From: Massilia cavernae
GTDB lineage: Bacteria > Pseudomonadota > Gammaproteobacteria > Burkholderiales > Burkholderiaceae_D
Direction of reading: 5' to 3'
Length of the DNA: 34,368 nucleotides
Assembly: GCF_003590855.1 (NCBI RefSeq)
Contig: NZ_QYUP01000036.1
Span: 1 to 34,368, forward strand
The notes under the pieces were generated by a model that was given only the letters and a program-made list of their open reading frames with translations, ran no database searches and had not been told where the DNA came from. A program made the translations under genes and the position numbers. How positions within the stretch are numbered: position 1 is the stretch's first letter; each line of letters opens with the position of its first letter. Shown here piece by piece: positions 15,868 to 24,384 of the stretch.

Positions 15868-15941
15868 GCAAGGCGGGCCGGCTACGCCCCCCGGGCTACG
15901 CGCCCCGGTGCTACCCGGCCCGAACGATTCTGGAGTAGATT

Positions 15942-17579
15942 GTGGAACGACGTACCTTCCTTAAAATCGGCAGCGGCGCCGCCGGCGCCATGCTTATTCC
16001 CGTGTTCGGCAACGCCATCGCCGCCGAAGAACTGATGAACCCCATGGCGACCGCATTCAAGAAGTCGCTGGCCGACGCCGCGATGAATGCCGCCACCAAG
16101 GCCGGCGCCACCTATTGCGACGTGCGCATCGGCCGCTACCTGAACCAGTTCATCACCACGCGCGACACCAATGTCGAAAACATCGTGAACACCGAGTCGT
16201 CGGGCGTGGGCATCCGCGTCATCGCCAACGGCGCCTACGGCTTCGCCGCCACCAACGACATGTCGCCGGACAGCGTGGCCAATGCCGCGCGCCAGGCGGT
16301 CGCCATCGCGCGCGCCAACTCGAAGCTGCAGAGCGAGCCGGTGCAGCTGGCGCCGGTCAAGGGCGTGGGCGAGGTAAGCTGGGCTACGCCGTACAAGAAC
16401 GACTGGCGCACCGTCCCGATCAAGGAAAAGGCGGACATGCTGATCGCCGCCAACAGGGCCGGCCTGGAAGCGGGCGCCAGCTTCATGACCTCGACCCTGT
16501 TCCAGGTCAACCAGCAGAAGTACTTCGCATCGACCGACGGTTCGTACATCGACCAGGACGTGCATCGCCTGTGGGCGCCGTTCACCGCCACCGCAGTCGA
16601 CAAGGCGACCAACAAGTTCCGCACCCGCGACAGCCTGGCCGCGCCGGTCGGCATGGGCTACGAATACTTCGACGCGCGCAAGGAAGACAAGGTGAAGGCC
16701 GCGGGCGGCGTCACCACGCTGTACACGAAGTCCTACGACATCGTCGAAGACGCGCGCCTGGCCGGCCGCCACGCGCGCCAGAAGCTGACCGCCAGGACCA
16801 TCGAGCCGGGCAAGTACGACCTGGTGCTGAGCCCCGACCACCTGTTCCTGACCATCCACGAATCGGTCGGGCACCCGACGGAACTCGACCGCGTGCTGGG
16901 CTACGAGGCCAATTATGCCGGCACCAGCTTCGTCACCCTCGACAAGTGGGAGACCAAGAAATTCAAGTTCGGCTCCGACCGCGTCAACTTCTTCGCCGAC
17001 AAGATCACTCCGGGTTCGCTCGGCGCGGTCGGCTACGACGACGAGGGCGTGCCCTCGAAACGCTGGGACATCATCAAGGACGGCATCCTGGTCAACTACC
17101 AGGCCACGCGCGACCAGGCCCACATCATCGGAGAGAAGGAATCGCATGGCTGCTCGTACGCCGACAGCTGGGACAGCGTGCAGTTCCAGCGCATGCCGAA
17201 CATCTCGCTGGCGCCGGGCAAGGAACGCCTGACGCCGGACGAAATGGTCAAGGACATCAAGAAGGGCATCTACATCCTCGGACGCGGTTCCTACTCGATC
17301 GACCAGCAGCGCTACAACTTCCAGTTCGGCGGCCAGCTGTACTACGAGATCAAGGACGGCAAGATCGCCGGCATGGTCGAAGACGTGGCCTACCAGTCGA
17401 ACACCCAGGAATTCTGGAACGCCTGCTCGGCCATCTGCGATGAGCGCGACTGGCGCATGGGAGGCTCCTTCTTCGACGGCAAAGGCCAGCCCAGCCAGGT
17501 CAGCGCGGTGTCGCACGGCTCGTCGACGACGCGCTTCAACGGCATCAACGTCATCAACACCGCACGCAAGATCGGCTGA
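15942..17579 (+). CDS. TldD-like metallopeptidase, copy 2, with Tat-type signal
   Basis: A 545-aa paralogue of the 12845 gene. It starts at GTG 15942, six nucleotides after GGAG. The N-terminus ERRTFLKIGSGAAGAM is a canonical twin-arginine motif (RRxFLK) followed by a modest hydrophobic region and a likely cleavage site after GNAIAA. The metal site H306-E-S-V-G-H311 and the cysteine in SAICDE are conserved. The region from HESVGHPTELDRVLG to the end is nearly collinear with copy 1 without insertions or deletions. Differences concentrate in surface-like positions such as GAQIED versus AGMVED. Role as for copy 1: catalytic half of a TldD/TldE-type peptidase, here probably exported folded. The next gene starts 11 bp after the stop. 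Confidence 0.93.
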   Translation: MERRTFLKIGSGAAGAMLIPVFGNAIAAEELMNPMATAFKKSLADAAMNAATKAGATYCDVRIGRYLNQFITTRDTNVENIVNTESSGVGIRVIANGAYGFAATNDMSPDSVANAARQAVAIARANSKLQSEPVQLAPVKGVGEVSWATPYKNDWRTVPIKEKADMLIAANRAGLEAGASFMTSTLFQVNQQKYFASTDGSYIDQDVHRLWAPFTATAVDKATNKFRTRDSLAAPVGMGYEYFDARKEDKVKAAGGVTTLYTKSYDIVEDARLAGRHARQKLTARTIEPGKYDLVLSPDHLFLTIHESVGHPTELDRVLGYEANYAGTSFVTLDKWETKKFKFGSDRVNFFADKITPGSLGAVGYDDEGVPSKRWDIIKDGILVNYQATRDQAHIIGEKESHGCSYADSWDSVQFQRMPNISLAPGKERLTPDEMVKDIKKGIYILGRGSYSIDQQRYNFQFGGQLYYEIKDGKIAGMVEDVAYQSNTQEFWNACSAICDERDWRMGGSFFDGKGQPSQVSAVSHGSSTTRFNGINVINTARKIG

Positions 17580-17590
17580 GGAAGGCACGC

Positions 17591-18925
17591 ATGAAACAGC
17601 TGAACCAGGAAGAGGCCAAGCGCATCTGCGACCGCGTGATCGGTTTTTCGAAAGCCGACGAATGCCGCGTGCAGATCAGCGGCAGCCGCACCGGCAATAT
17701 CCGCTATGCGCGCAACAGCGTGTCCACCGCGGGCCTGGTGGAGAACACCGAGCTGACGGTCAGCGTCGCCTTCGGCAAGCGCCAGGGGACCGCCACCATC
17801 AACGAGTTCGACGACAAGTCGCTGGAAAAGGCGGTGCGCCGCGCGGAAGACGTGGCGCGGCTGGCGCCTGAGAACCCGGAGTTCATGCCGGCCGTCGGCA
17901 AGCAGGAGTTCAAGGCGTCGAACACCTTCAGCCCGGCGACCGCGGCGATCGACCCGGACTACCGCGCCGAAGTGGCGTCGCACAGCATCCTGTCGGCGCG
18001 CAAGAACAAGCTGGTGACGGCGGGCTTCTTCCTCGACACCACCGGGTTTGAAACCATCGCCAATTCGAACGGCGTGTTCGGCCACCAGCAATTCACCAAC
18101 CTGAGTTTCACCTGCACCGCGCGCACGGAAGACGGCCGCGGTTCGGGCTGGGTCACGCGCGGCGTCAACGACGCGCGCCGTTTCGACGCGCGCGAAGCGT
18201 CGGAAGTGGCGATCGAGAAGGCCATGCGCTCGGTCGACGCCAAGGCGCTGGAGCCGGGCCGCTACACCGTCATCCTCGAGCCGGCCGCCACCTCCGACCT
18301 GCTGGCCCGCATGTTCAGCGCCTTCGACGCGCGCCAGGCCGACGAGGGCCGCAGCTTCCTGTCGAAGAAAGGCGGCGGCAACCGCCTCGGCGAAAAGCTG
18401 TTCGACGAGCGCGTCAACGTCTGGTCCGACCCGTGGGACAAGGATGTGCCGGTGCGCCCGTGGGACAACGACTCGATGCTGCCGCGCGAGCGTACCGACA
18501 TCATCAAGGACGGCCGCATCGCGACCCTGGAATATTCGCGCTACTGGGCGCAGAAGCAGAACGCGCAGGCGCGCGGGCGCTTCGGCAACATCATCATGGC
18601 TGGCGGCGACAAGTCGCTGGAAGAGATGATCGCGTCCACCAAGAAGGGCATCGTGGTCACGCGCACCTGGTACATCCGCTCGGTCGACCCGCAGTCGCTG
18701 CTGCTGACGGGGCTGACGCGCGACGGCACCTTCTACGTCGAGAACGGCAAGATCAAGCATCCGGTGAAGAACTTCCGCTTCAACGAAAGCCCGGTCTCCA
18801 TGCTGAACAACCTCGATGAACTGGGCAAGCCGACGGTGCTTGGCGGCGACGGCCGGTTCCAGATGGTGATCCCGGCGATGAAGATCCGCGACTTCAACTT
18901 CACGTCGCTGTCGGACGCTGTGTAA
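17591..18925 (+). CDS. TldE (PmbA)-like protein, copy 2, metal site absent
   Basis: A 444-aa paralogue of the 14498 gene, starting 11 bp after its TldD-like partner, with GAGGAAGG just upstream. It has no signal peptide. It keeps IRYARNSVSTAG, GTATINEFDDKS, GRYTVILEPAATSDLL and the C-terminus RDFNFTSLSDAV, and again lacks HExxxH. The conservation of the same asymmetry in both units (active D with Tat signal, inactive E without signal) shows that the duplicated object is a functional heterodimer. Whether each E pairs only with its own D, or the four subunits mix, cannot be told from sequence. Confidence 0.9.
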   Translation: MKQLNQEEAKRICDRVIGFSKADECRVQISGSRTGNIRYARNSVSTAGLVENTELTVSVAFGKRQGTATINEFDDKSLEKAVRRAEDVARLAPENPEFMPAVGKQEFKASNTFSPATAAIDPDYRAEVASHSILSARKNKLVTAGFFLDTTGFETIANSNGVFGHQQFTNLSFTCTARTEDGRGSGWVTRGVNDARRFDAREASEVAIEKAMRSVDAKALEPGRYTVILEPAATSDLLARMFSAFDARQADEGRSFLSKKGGGNRLGEKLFDERVNVWSDPWDKDVPVRPWDNDSMLPRERTDIIKDGRIATLEYSRYWAQKQNAQARGRFGNIIMAGGDKSLEEMIASTKKGIVVTRTWYIRSVDPQSLLLTGLTRDGTFYVENGKIKHPVKNFRFNESPVSMLNNLDELGKPTVLGGDGRFQMVIPAMKIRDFNFTSLSDAV

Positions 18926-18936
18926 GCAGGGCAGGG

Positions 18937-19557
18937 ATGGCGACCTACGATTTCTACTTCACGCGCCTGATGTACGACTCGGGCGACTGGGACGTGGACA
19001 TCCGCATGCCCAGCAACGTGCTCAACTCGCTGGTGGAGTACACCACCTTGCGGGTCGACCCGGTGGAGCGCGTGGTCGCGCTGTCCGACCCGAAGATGCT
19101 GGAGGCGCCGTTCTGCTACCTGGCGGGCCACAAGCTGGTGCAGTTCACGCCGGCCGAGCGAAGGAACTTCGAGCGCTATGTGCGAGGTGGCGGCTTCGTG
19201 TTCGTCGACGACTGCAACCATGACGTCGACGGGCTGTTCGCGAAGTCGTTCGAAGCGGAACTGGCGAAGATGTTCGGGCCCAAGGCGCTGCACAAGATCC
19301 CGAACAACCACCGGATCTATTCGAGCTTCTTCGAGTTCGACGGCCCGCCCAACACCGGCGTGGAGCTGAACGGCTGGGGCGACGACCTGGTGCACGATTA
19401 CCTGAAAGCGATCGAGTTCAACGGCCGCGTGCGGGTGCTGTACTCGAACAAGGACTACGGTTGCGAGTGGGACTACGACTTCCGCAACAAACGCTGGCTG
19501 GCAGTGGACAACACGCGCTTTGCAGTCAATATCATTCAATACGCATTGGGAGCTTGA
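18937..19557 (+). CDS. DUF4159-domain protein, stand-alone
   Basis: A 206-aa protein starting 11 bp after TldE copy 2, behind GCAGGG. It has no signal peptide or membrane helix. The features YDFYFTRLMYDSGDWD, a central hydrophobic strand with FVFVDDCNHDVDG, and NHRIYSSFFEFDG match what I know of DUF4159, an alpha/beta domain of unknown function. In many other bacteria this domain is the C-terminal part of large BatA-type membrane proteins; here the two are separate genes in one operon. It probably works with the BatA-like and DUF58 proteins downstream. Its stop overlaps the ribosome-binding region of the MoxR gene. Function unknown. Confidence 0.85.
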   Translation: MATYDFYFTRLMYDSGDWDVDIRMPSNVLNSLVEYTTLRVDPVERVVALSDPKMLEAPFCYLAGHKLVQFTPAERRNFERYVRGGGFVFVDDCNHDVDGLFAKSFEAELAKMFGPKALHKIPNNHRIYSSFFEFDGPPNTGVELNGWGDDLVHDYLKAIEFNGRVRVLYSNKDYGCEWDYDFRNKRWLAVDNTRFAVNIIQYALGA

Positions 19558-19559
19558 AA

Positions 19560-20564
<1,005 letters not shown>

Positions 20565-20571
20565 GCCTTAA

Positions 20572-21456
20572 ATGCTTGCCACGCCTGCGCTGCTTGCGCA
20601 AACCAACGACCTCGACCTGATCATCCGCTACGTCCTCGCGGGACTCGGCCACGGCATCCATGCCGGCCGCGAGCGCGGGGCGGGGGTCGAATTTTCGGAG
20701 TACCGGGCCTACGCGCCCGGGGACGAGTGGCGCCGTGTCGACTGGAAGCTGCTGGCACGGGCCGACCGCTACTATGTGCGCGAGGCGGAGCGCGACAGCC
20801 ACGTCGCCATCTGGCTGTGGCTGGACGCCACCGCCAGCATGGCGGAACCGAGCCGCACCATCCCCAGCGTGGACAAGCTGTGGTACGCGCGCACCCTGCT
20901 GGCCTGCATCGCGGCAGTGGCGCAGCGCCAGGGCGATGCCTTCGGGCTGGTGATCCTGTCCGGCGACCGCGTGCAGTTCACGCCGGCCGCGCGCGGTCCG
21001 CGCCAGATGCACCGCGTGCTGGCCGCGCTGTCGAAGGCGGAAGCCACCGGCCAGCTTCCCGCACCGGAAACGCTGCGCGCCAGCCTGCATTTCGCGCGCT
21101 CGCCCAGCCTCGTATTCGCGGTCGGCGATTTCCTCGACTATCCGTCGCCAATGACCGATGCGCTCCTGCGCCTGCGCCACATGCAGCACGACGTGCGGGC
21201 GCTGTGCCTGCAGACGCAGGCGGAAGCGGAAGGCAGCTTCGTGGCCAACAAGGCCTACCGCGATCCCGAACATGGCGATGGCGTATACCGCTTCGGCCCC
21301 GATGCGCAGGCGGAGTACCGGCGCCAGCGCGAGGCCCATTTCGCCGAAGTGAACGGGCAGTGGCGCAAACATGACATCCGGGCGGCGACGGCAAACATCG
21401 AGGATCCGGTGTCGACAGTGCTGCGCGGCTGGCTGCGGCAGGCGGGGCGCGCATGA
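20572..21456 (+). CDS. DUF58-domain protein (VWA-like MoxR partner)
   Basis: A 294-aa soluble protein starting 7 bp after the MoxR stop. The DUF58 signature is clear: EFSEYRAYAPGDEWRRVDWK followed by ADRYYVREAE (about residues 40-75). A MIDAS-like metal motif D85-A-T-A-S89 follows in LWLDATASM, the position where VWA domains carry DxSxS. Proteins of this family sit beside MoxR in most genomes and are thought to bind metal-dependent partners for the ATPase. Unlike many DUF58 proteins it has no N-terminal membrane helices. Its last four bases overlap the start of the next gene (ATGA). Confidence 0.93.
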   Translation: MLATPALLAQTNDLDLIIRYVLAGLGHGIHAGRERGAGVEFSEYRAYAPGDEWRRVDWKLLARADRYYVREAERDSHVAIWLWLDATASMAEPSRTIPSVDKLWYARTLLACIAAVAQRQGDAFGLVILSGDRVQFTPAARGPRQMHRVLAALSKAEATGQLPAPETLRASLHFARSPSLVFAVGDFLDYPSPMTDALLRLRHMQHDVRALCLQTQAEAEGSFVANKAYRDPEHGDGVYRFGPDAQAEYRRQREAHFAEVNGQWRKHDIRAATANIEDPVSTVLRGWLRQAGRA

Positions 21457-22433
21457 CGAACTTATGGTGGCTGGCGCTGGCAGTGCTGGCATTGCCCATC
21501 TGGTGGCACCGCCAGAAGCGCGAACGCGTGACTGCGCTGCCGCTGGCGACCGCACGCTTCCTGCCGCGCACCGATCCCCAGCAGCAGCGCGTGTGGAGCT
21601 GGGTCGACCGCATCCTGCTGCTGGTGCGCTGCCTGCTGCTGGCGTGTGCGGTGGCGTGGCTGGCCGATCCGGTGGTGCCGTGGCGCGGCGACAGCGTGCT
21701 GGTGGCGCCGGGTACCGACGCGAAGTGGGCGCAGCAGCAGGTGGCTGCCGCCGGCTACCAGGACGCGGCGCGGATCGACGTGGCAGGCGACCCCTTGCAA
21801 TGGCTGCGTGCGCATGAGGGCGAATGGCTGCCGGAAGCGCGCCTGCTGGTGCTGGGTGCGGTGCCGATGTACGCCGCCCAGCCGCAGTTCCGCCACCGCG
21901 TCGAACTGCGCACGAAAACACCTGCTCCTGCGAGAAGCGAACACCGCGTGGCGATCGTCAGCAAGCGCGCCGCCGAGTGGCGCGCGCTGTTCGCCGCGAC
22001 CAGCGGCCCGCAGCGCTACCTTGTCGCCGAAACCACGGAAGGCAAACCGGAGCTGGTCGTATGGGACCTGCCGCAGGCCCCGCCAGCCAGCTTGCGCGCG
22101 CCGCTGTGGTGGGTGGGCGATGCAAGTGCGTTTCCAGAACTGAAGGCCGCGAAGCAGGTGGACGGCTTGCGCTACACGGATAGCAGCCGCGGCAGGCTCT
22201 GGGCCTCAGGCGCGTGGCCGCCGAAGGACGCTAATGCGGCGCGCGCGCTGTTCGAAACCTGGCAGCGCCTGCACTACTCGCCTGTCGCCTACACCGCATC
22301 GGCACAGGTGCTGGCTGCCAATCCCGCCGCGCCGGTGGCCCCGGGCAGCGGCGCGCTGCGCGGCATCCTGGCCATGGCATTGACCGCGCTGTTTGCGCTT
22401 GAACGGATACTCGCCCATGCACGCCGACGCTGA
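21453..22433 (+). CDS. BatA-like membrane protein with degenerate VWA-type domain
   Basis: A 326-aa protein overlapping DUF58 by 4 bp. Two N-terminal helices (about 3-19, LWWLALAVLALPIWWH, and 52-70, RILLLVRCLLLACAVAWLA) separated by a charged loop are the pattern of the BatA N-terminal domain. The rest is probably periplasmic, and a third helix lies near 298-316 (LRGILAMALTALFALE). Where a VWA domain would start, the strand reads VLVAPGTDAK instead of the MIDAS DxSxS, so metal binding of the usual kind is not expected. It is likely a scaffold anchoring the MoxR/DUF58 complex to the membrane. Confidence 0.85.
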   Translation: MTNLWWLALAVLALPIWWHRQKRERVTALPLATARFLPRTDPQQQRVWSWVDRILLLVRCLLLACAVAWLADPVVPWRGDSVLVAPGTDAKWAQQQVAAAGYQDAARIDVAGDPLQWLRAHEGEWLPEARLLVLGAVPMYAAQPQFRHRVELRTKTPAPARSEHRVAIVSKRAAEWRALFAATSGPQRYLVAETTEGKPELVVWDLPQAPPASLRAPLWWVGDASAFPELKAAKQVDGLRYTDSSRGRLWASGAWPPKDANAARALFETWQRLHYSPVAYTASAQVLAANPAAPVAPGSGALRGILAMALTALFALERILAHARRR

Positions 22434-24384
22434 CATCGTCCAACGGCTGGTGCGCGCGGCGGCAATGCGCCGTGCGCCGCTCTGGGTAGCCACGCTGCTG
22501 CCGTGGATCGTGCTCGCCTCGGTTCCCGGCGTGCTGGCGTGGGCCGCATGGGCCGCGTGGGACTTCTGGCGCCTGCGCCGGCGCGTGCTGGACAACTGGA
22601 CGCACTGGATCGATGACGCGGTGCCCGCGCTGGAGGACAGCAGCGCCTTGCTGGTCCGCGCGGAAACGCCGGTCGCGCAGCTGCAGCAGAGGCGATTGCT
22701 GGCGCGGATATCCGATGCCCTCGGCAAGGAAGAAATGCGCGGCGTCGCGCGTGCCAAAGTGCGCTTCGGCGCACACTGGCTGGCGCTGAGCTGCACTGCC
22801 GCGCTGGCGCTGTGGACATGGCAACATGCAAGCGCGGACGGCAAAGCGCCGACAGCGGCTGCCGCGCTTCGCGGGACGGCGGCAGAAAAAAGCGAAATGA
22901 ATGTAAAGCTCACTCCGCCGAAGTACACAGCGGTGGCGCCGTCGCAGTCAGCTCCCCGCGACCTCCAGGTGCCCGAAAGTACCGTGGTCGAATGGTGCCT
23001 CATGCAAGGTGGGGGCGAGGCGGAGAAAATTGAACTTTCCGACGGCCAGGTCTTCAAGCCCGGCGCCGGCTGCGCCAGCTGGACGGCGACAGAATCGGTG
23101 TTCTGGCGCTGGCGCGGTACGCGCTACAACCTGAAGGTCGTCCCCGACACCGCACCGCGTATCGTCGTCTCTGCGCCGAAGGAAATGGTCCACGTGCTGG
23201 CCACCGACGCGAAGAGCGCGCGGATCGCGGTGGAAGTAAGCGACGACTACGCCGTCACCCGCGCAACCATGCACCTGACACTGGCGCGCGGCAGCGGCGA
23301 GAACGTGCGCTTCAGCGACCGCGAAGTACCGCTGCCCGGATCGTCGAACGCCAAGGTGCGCAACTGGTCGAAGGACTGGTCGCTGGCCGACCTTGGCATG
23401 GAGCCGGGCGACGAGCTGTACTTCTTCGTACGCGTGGCCGACAATGCCGGCCGTCCGCACCAGTCGCAATCGCCGACCTACACCTTGCGCCTGCCCGGCC
23501 CGGTCGCGGAAGGCGACGAAACCTCCGCGCTGCCGACCCTGGTGAAGCCCGAGAACCTGCGCAGCCAGCGCCAGATTATCATCGACACCGAGCAGCTGGT
23601 GGCCGACCTGAAAGCCAATCCGCGCATGCCGGCGGCGACCTTGCAGGACCGCAGCCAGAAGATCGCGGGCGACCAGGCCATGCTGCGGCGCCGCTACGGC
23701 CAGTTCCTCGGCGAGGAGTCTAGCCTGTTCGGCGGCGACGACGACCACGAGGCGGAAGGCGGCGGGCAGCAGGGCATGATCGCGCAGTTCGGCCACATGC
23801 ACGACGAGTCCGAAAACGCCACGCTGTTCGATGAAGAGACCAAGAAAGTGCTGCGGCGCGCGCTGAGCGCGATGTGGGACGCGGAGAAGGCGTTGCGCAA
23901 CATCACGCCCAAGCCCGCGCTGCCACCGGAATACAAGGCGCTCGAGGCGATCAAGGAGCTGCAGCAGGCCGACCGCATCTACCTGCACAAGACCGCTTTC
24001 GCGCCGCCGGCGATCAAGGAAGAGACGCGGCTGACCGGCGACGTGCTGGGGTCGAAGAGCTACCGCCGCGGACAGGGCGACGCCGCCGAAGCGATTCCGA
24101 TGGAAGTGCGCGAGCTGCTGCAAGCGCTGTCCGGCGACGGTGCGCTTCCTGCACTGTGGAGCCGCGACGCGCAGGACTGGATCCGCGCGCGCATCGCCAG
24201 CGACGACCAGCGGCTGGCGGCGCAGCGCGCGGTGCAGGACGTGGCCGACGGCTGCGTGAAGTGCCGCCCGGTGCTGCGCGCATGGCTGCGCGGCGCGATC
24301 ACCGAAGCCCCGGTCGTGCTGCAGGCGCAACCGGTGGCTGAAACACCATTTACACGCGCATGGCGCAGTGGAGCCAGGCCATGA
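22417..24384 (+). CDS. Large membrane-anchored protein, DUF4175-like, function unknown
   Basis: A 655-aa protein. The ATG at 22417 overlaps the BatA-like gene by 17 bp; a TTG at 22393 would add eight residues. Helices are seen at about 21-50 (PLWVATLLPWIVLASVPGVL) and 118-136 (WLALSCTAALALWTW). The long remainder is probably periplasmic: beta-rich to about residue 370, with FFVRVADNAGRPHQSQSP resembling an Ig-like repeat, then helical and charged (about 390-600, with DRSQKIAGDQAMLRRRYG). Layout and this last region resemble DUF4175 proteins found beside MoxR/DUF58/BatA genes elsewhere; this is recognition from memory and moderately sure. It may be the substrate-facing part of the complex. Confidence 0.8.
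   Translation: MHADADIVQRLVRAAAMRRAPLWVATLLPWIVLASVPGVLAWAAWAAWDFWRLRRRVLDNWTHWIDDAVPALEDSSALLVRAETPVAQLQQRRLLARISDALGKEEMRGVARAKVRFGAHWLALSCTAALALWTWQHASADGKAPTAAAALRGTAAEKSEMNVKLTPPKYTAVAPSQSAPRDLQVPESTVVEWCLMQGGGEAEKIELSDGQVFKPGAGCASWTATESVFWRWRGTRYNLKVVPDTAPRIVVSAPKEMVHVLATDAKSARIAVEVSDDYAVTRATMHLTLARGSGENVRFSDREVPLPGSSNAKVRNWSKDWSLADLGMEPGDELYFFVRVADNAGRPHQSQSPTYTLRLPGPVAEGDETSALPTLVKPENLRSQRQIIIDTEQLVADLKANPRMPAATLQDRSQKIAGDQAMLRRRYGQFLGEESSLFGGDDDHEAEGGGQQGMIAQFGHMHDESENATLFDEETKKVLRRALSAMWDAEKALRNITPKPALPPEYKALEAIKELQQADRIYLHKTAFAPPAIKEETRLTGDVLGSKSYRRGQGDAAEAIPMEVRELLQALSGDGALPALWSRDAQDWIRARIASDDQRLAAQRAVQDVADGCVKCRPVLRAWLRGAITEAPVVLQAQPVAETPFTRAWRSGARP

Larger units (their letters stand above)
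12845..18925 (+). repeat. Tandem duplication of a TldD-like/TldE-like gene pair
   Basis: Unit 1 (12845-15835) and unit 2 (15942-18925) have the same gene order and nearly the same length. The TldD-like copies are both 545 aa with the metal site at residue 306 and, by eye, roughly four fifths identity in the C-terminal half. The TldE-like copies are 445 and 444 aa with roughly 70% identity by eye and the identical tail RDFNFTSLSDAV. The 106-bp spacer between units is GC-rich and carries a hairpin. The divergence is spread evenly, so this is an old duplication, not a recent or assembly-made one. Confidence 0.85.

Noticed and set aside
12878..15871. A 997-codon minus-strand frame antisense to the first TldD/TldE unit, and similar ones antisense to the second
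   Set aside because: Shadow frames of conserved plus-strand genes; no start signal, no domain pattern, same composition as other shadows.
12845..18925. The repeated TldD/TldE units as an assembly artefact
   Set aside because: The copies differ throughout at protein and DNA level, have different start codons (ATG and GTG) and different spacers, so they are genuine paralogues.
19461..19559. N-terminal extension of the MoxR ATPase starting at 19461
   Set aside because: It would lie inside the DUF4159 gene in another frame, has shadow-type composition, and a GTG with a ribosome site at 19560 gives the normal family length.
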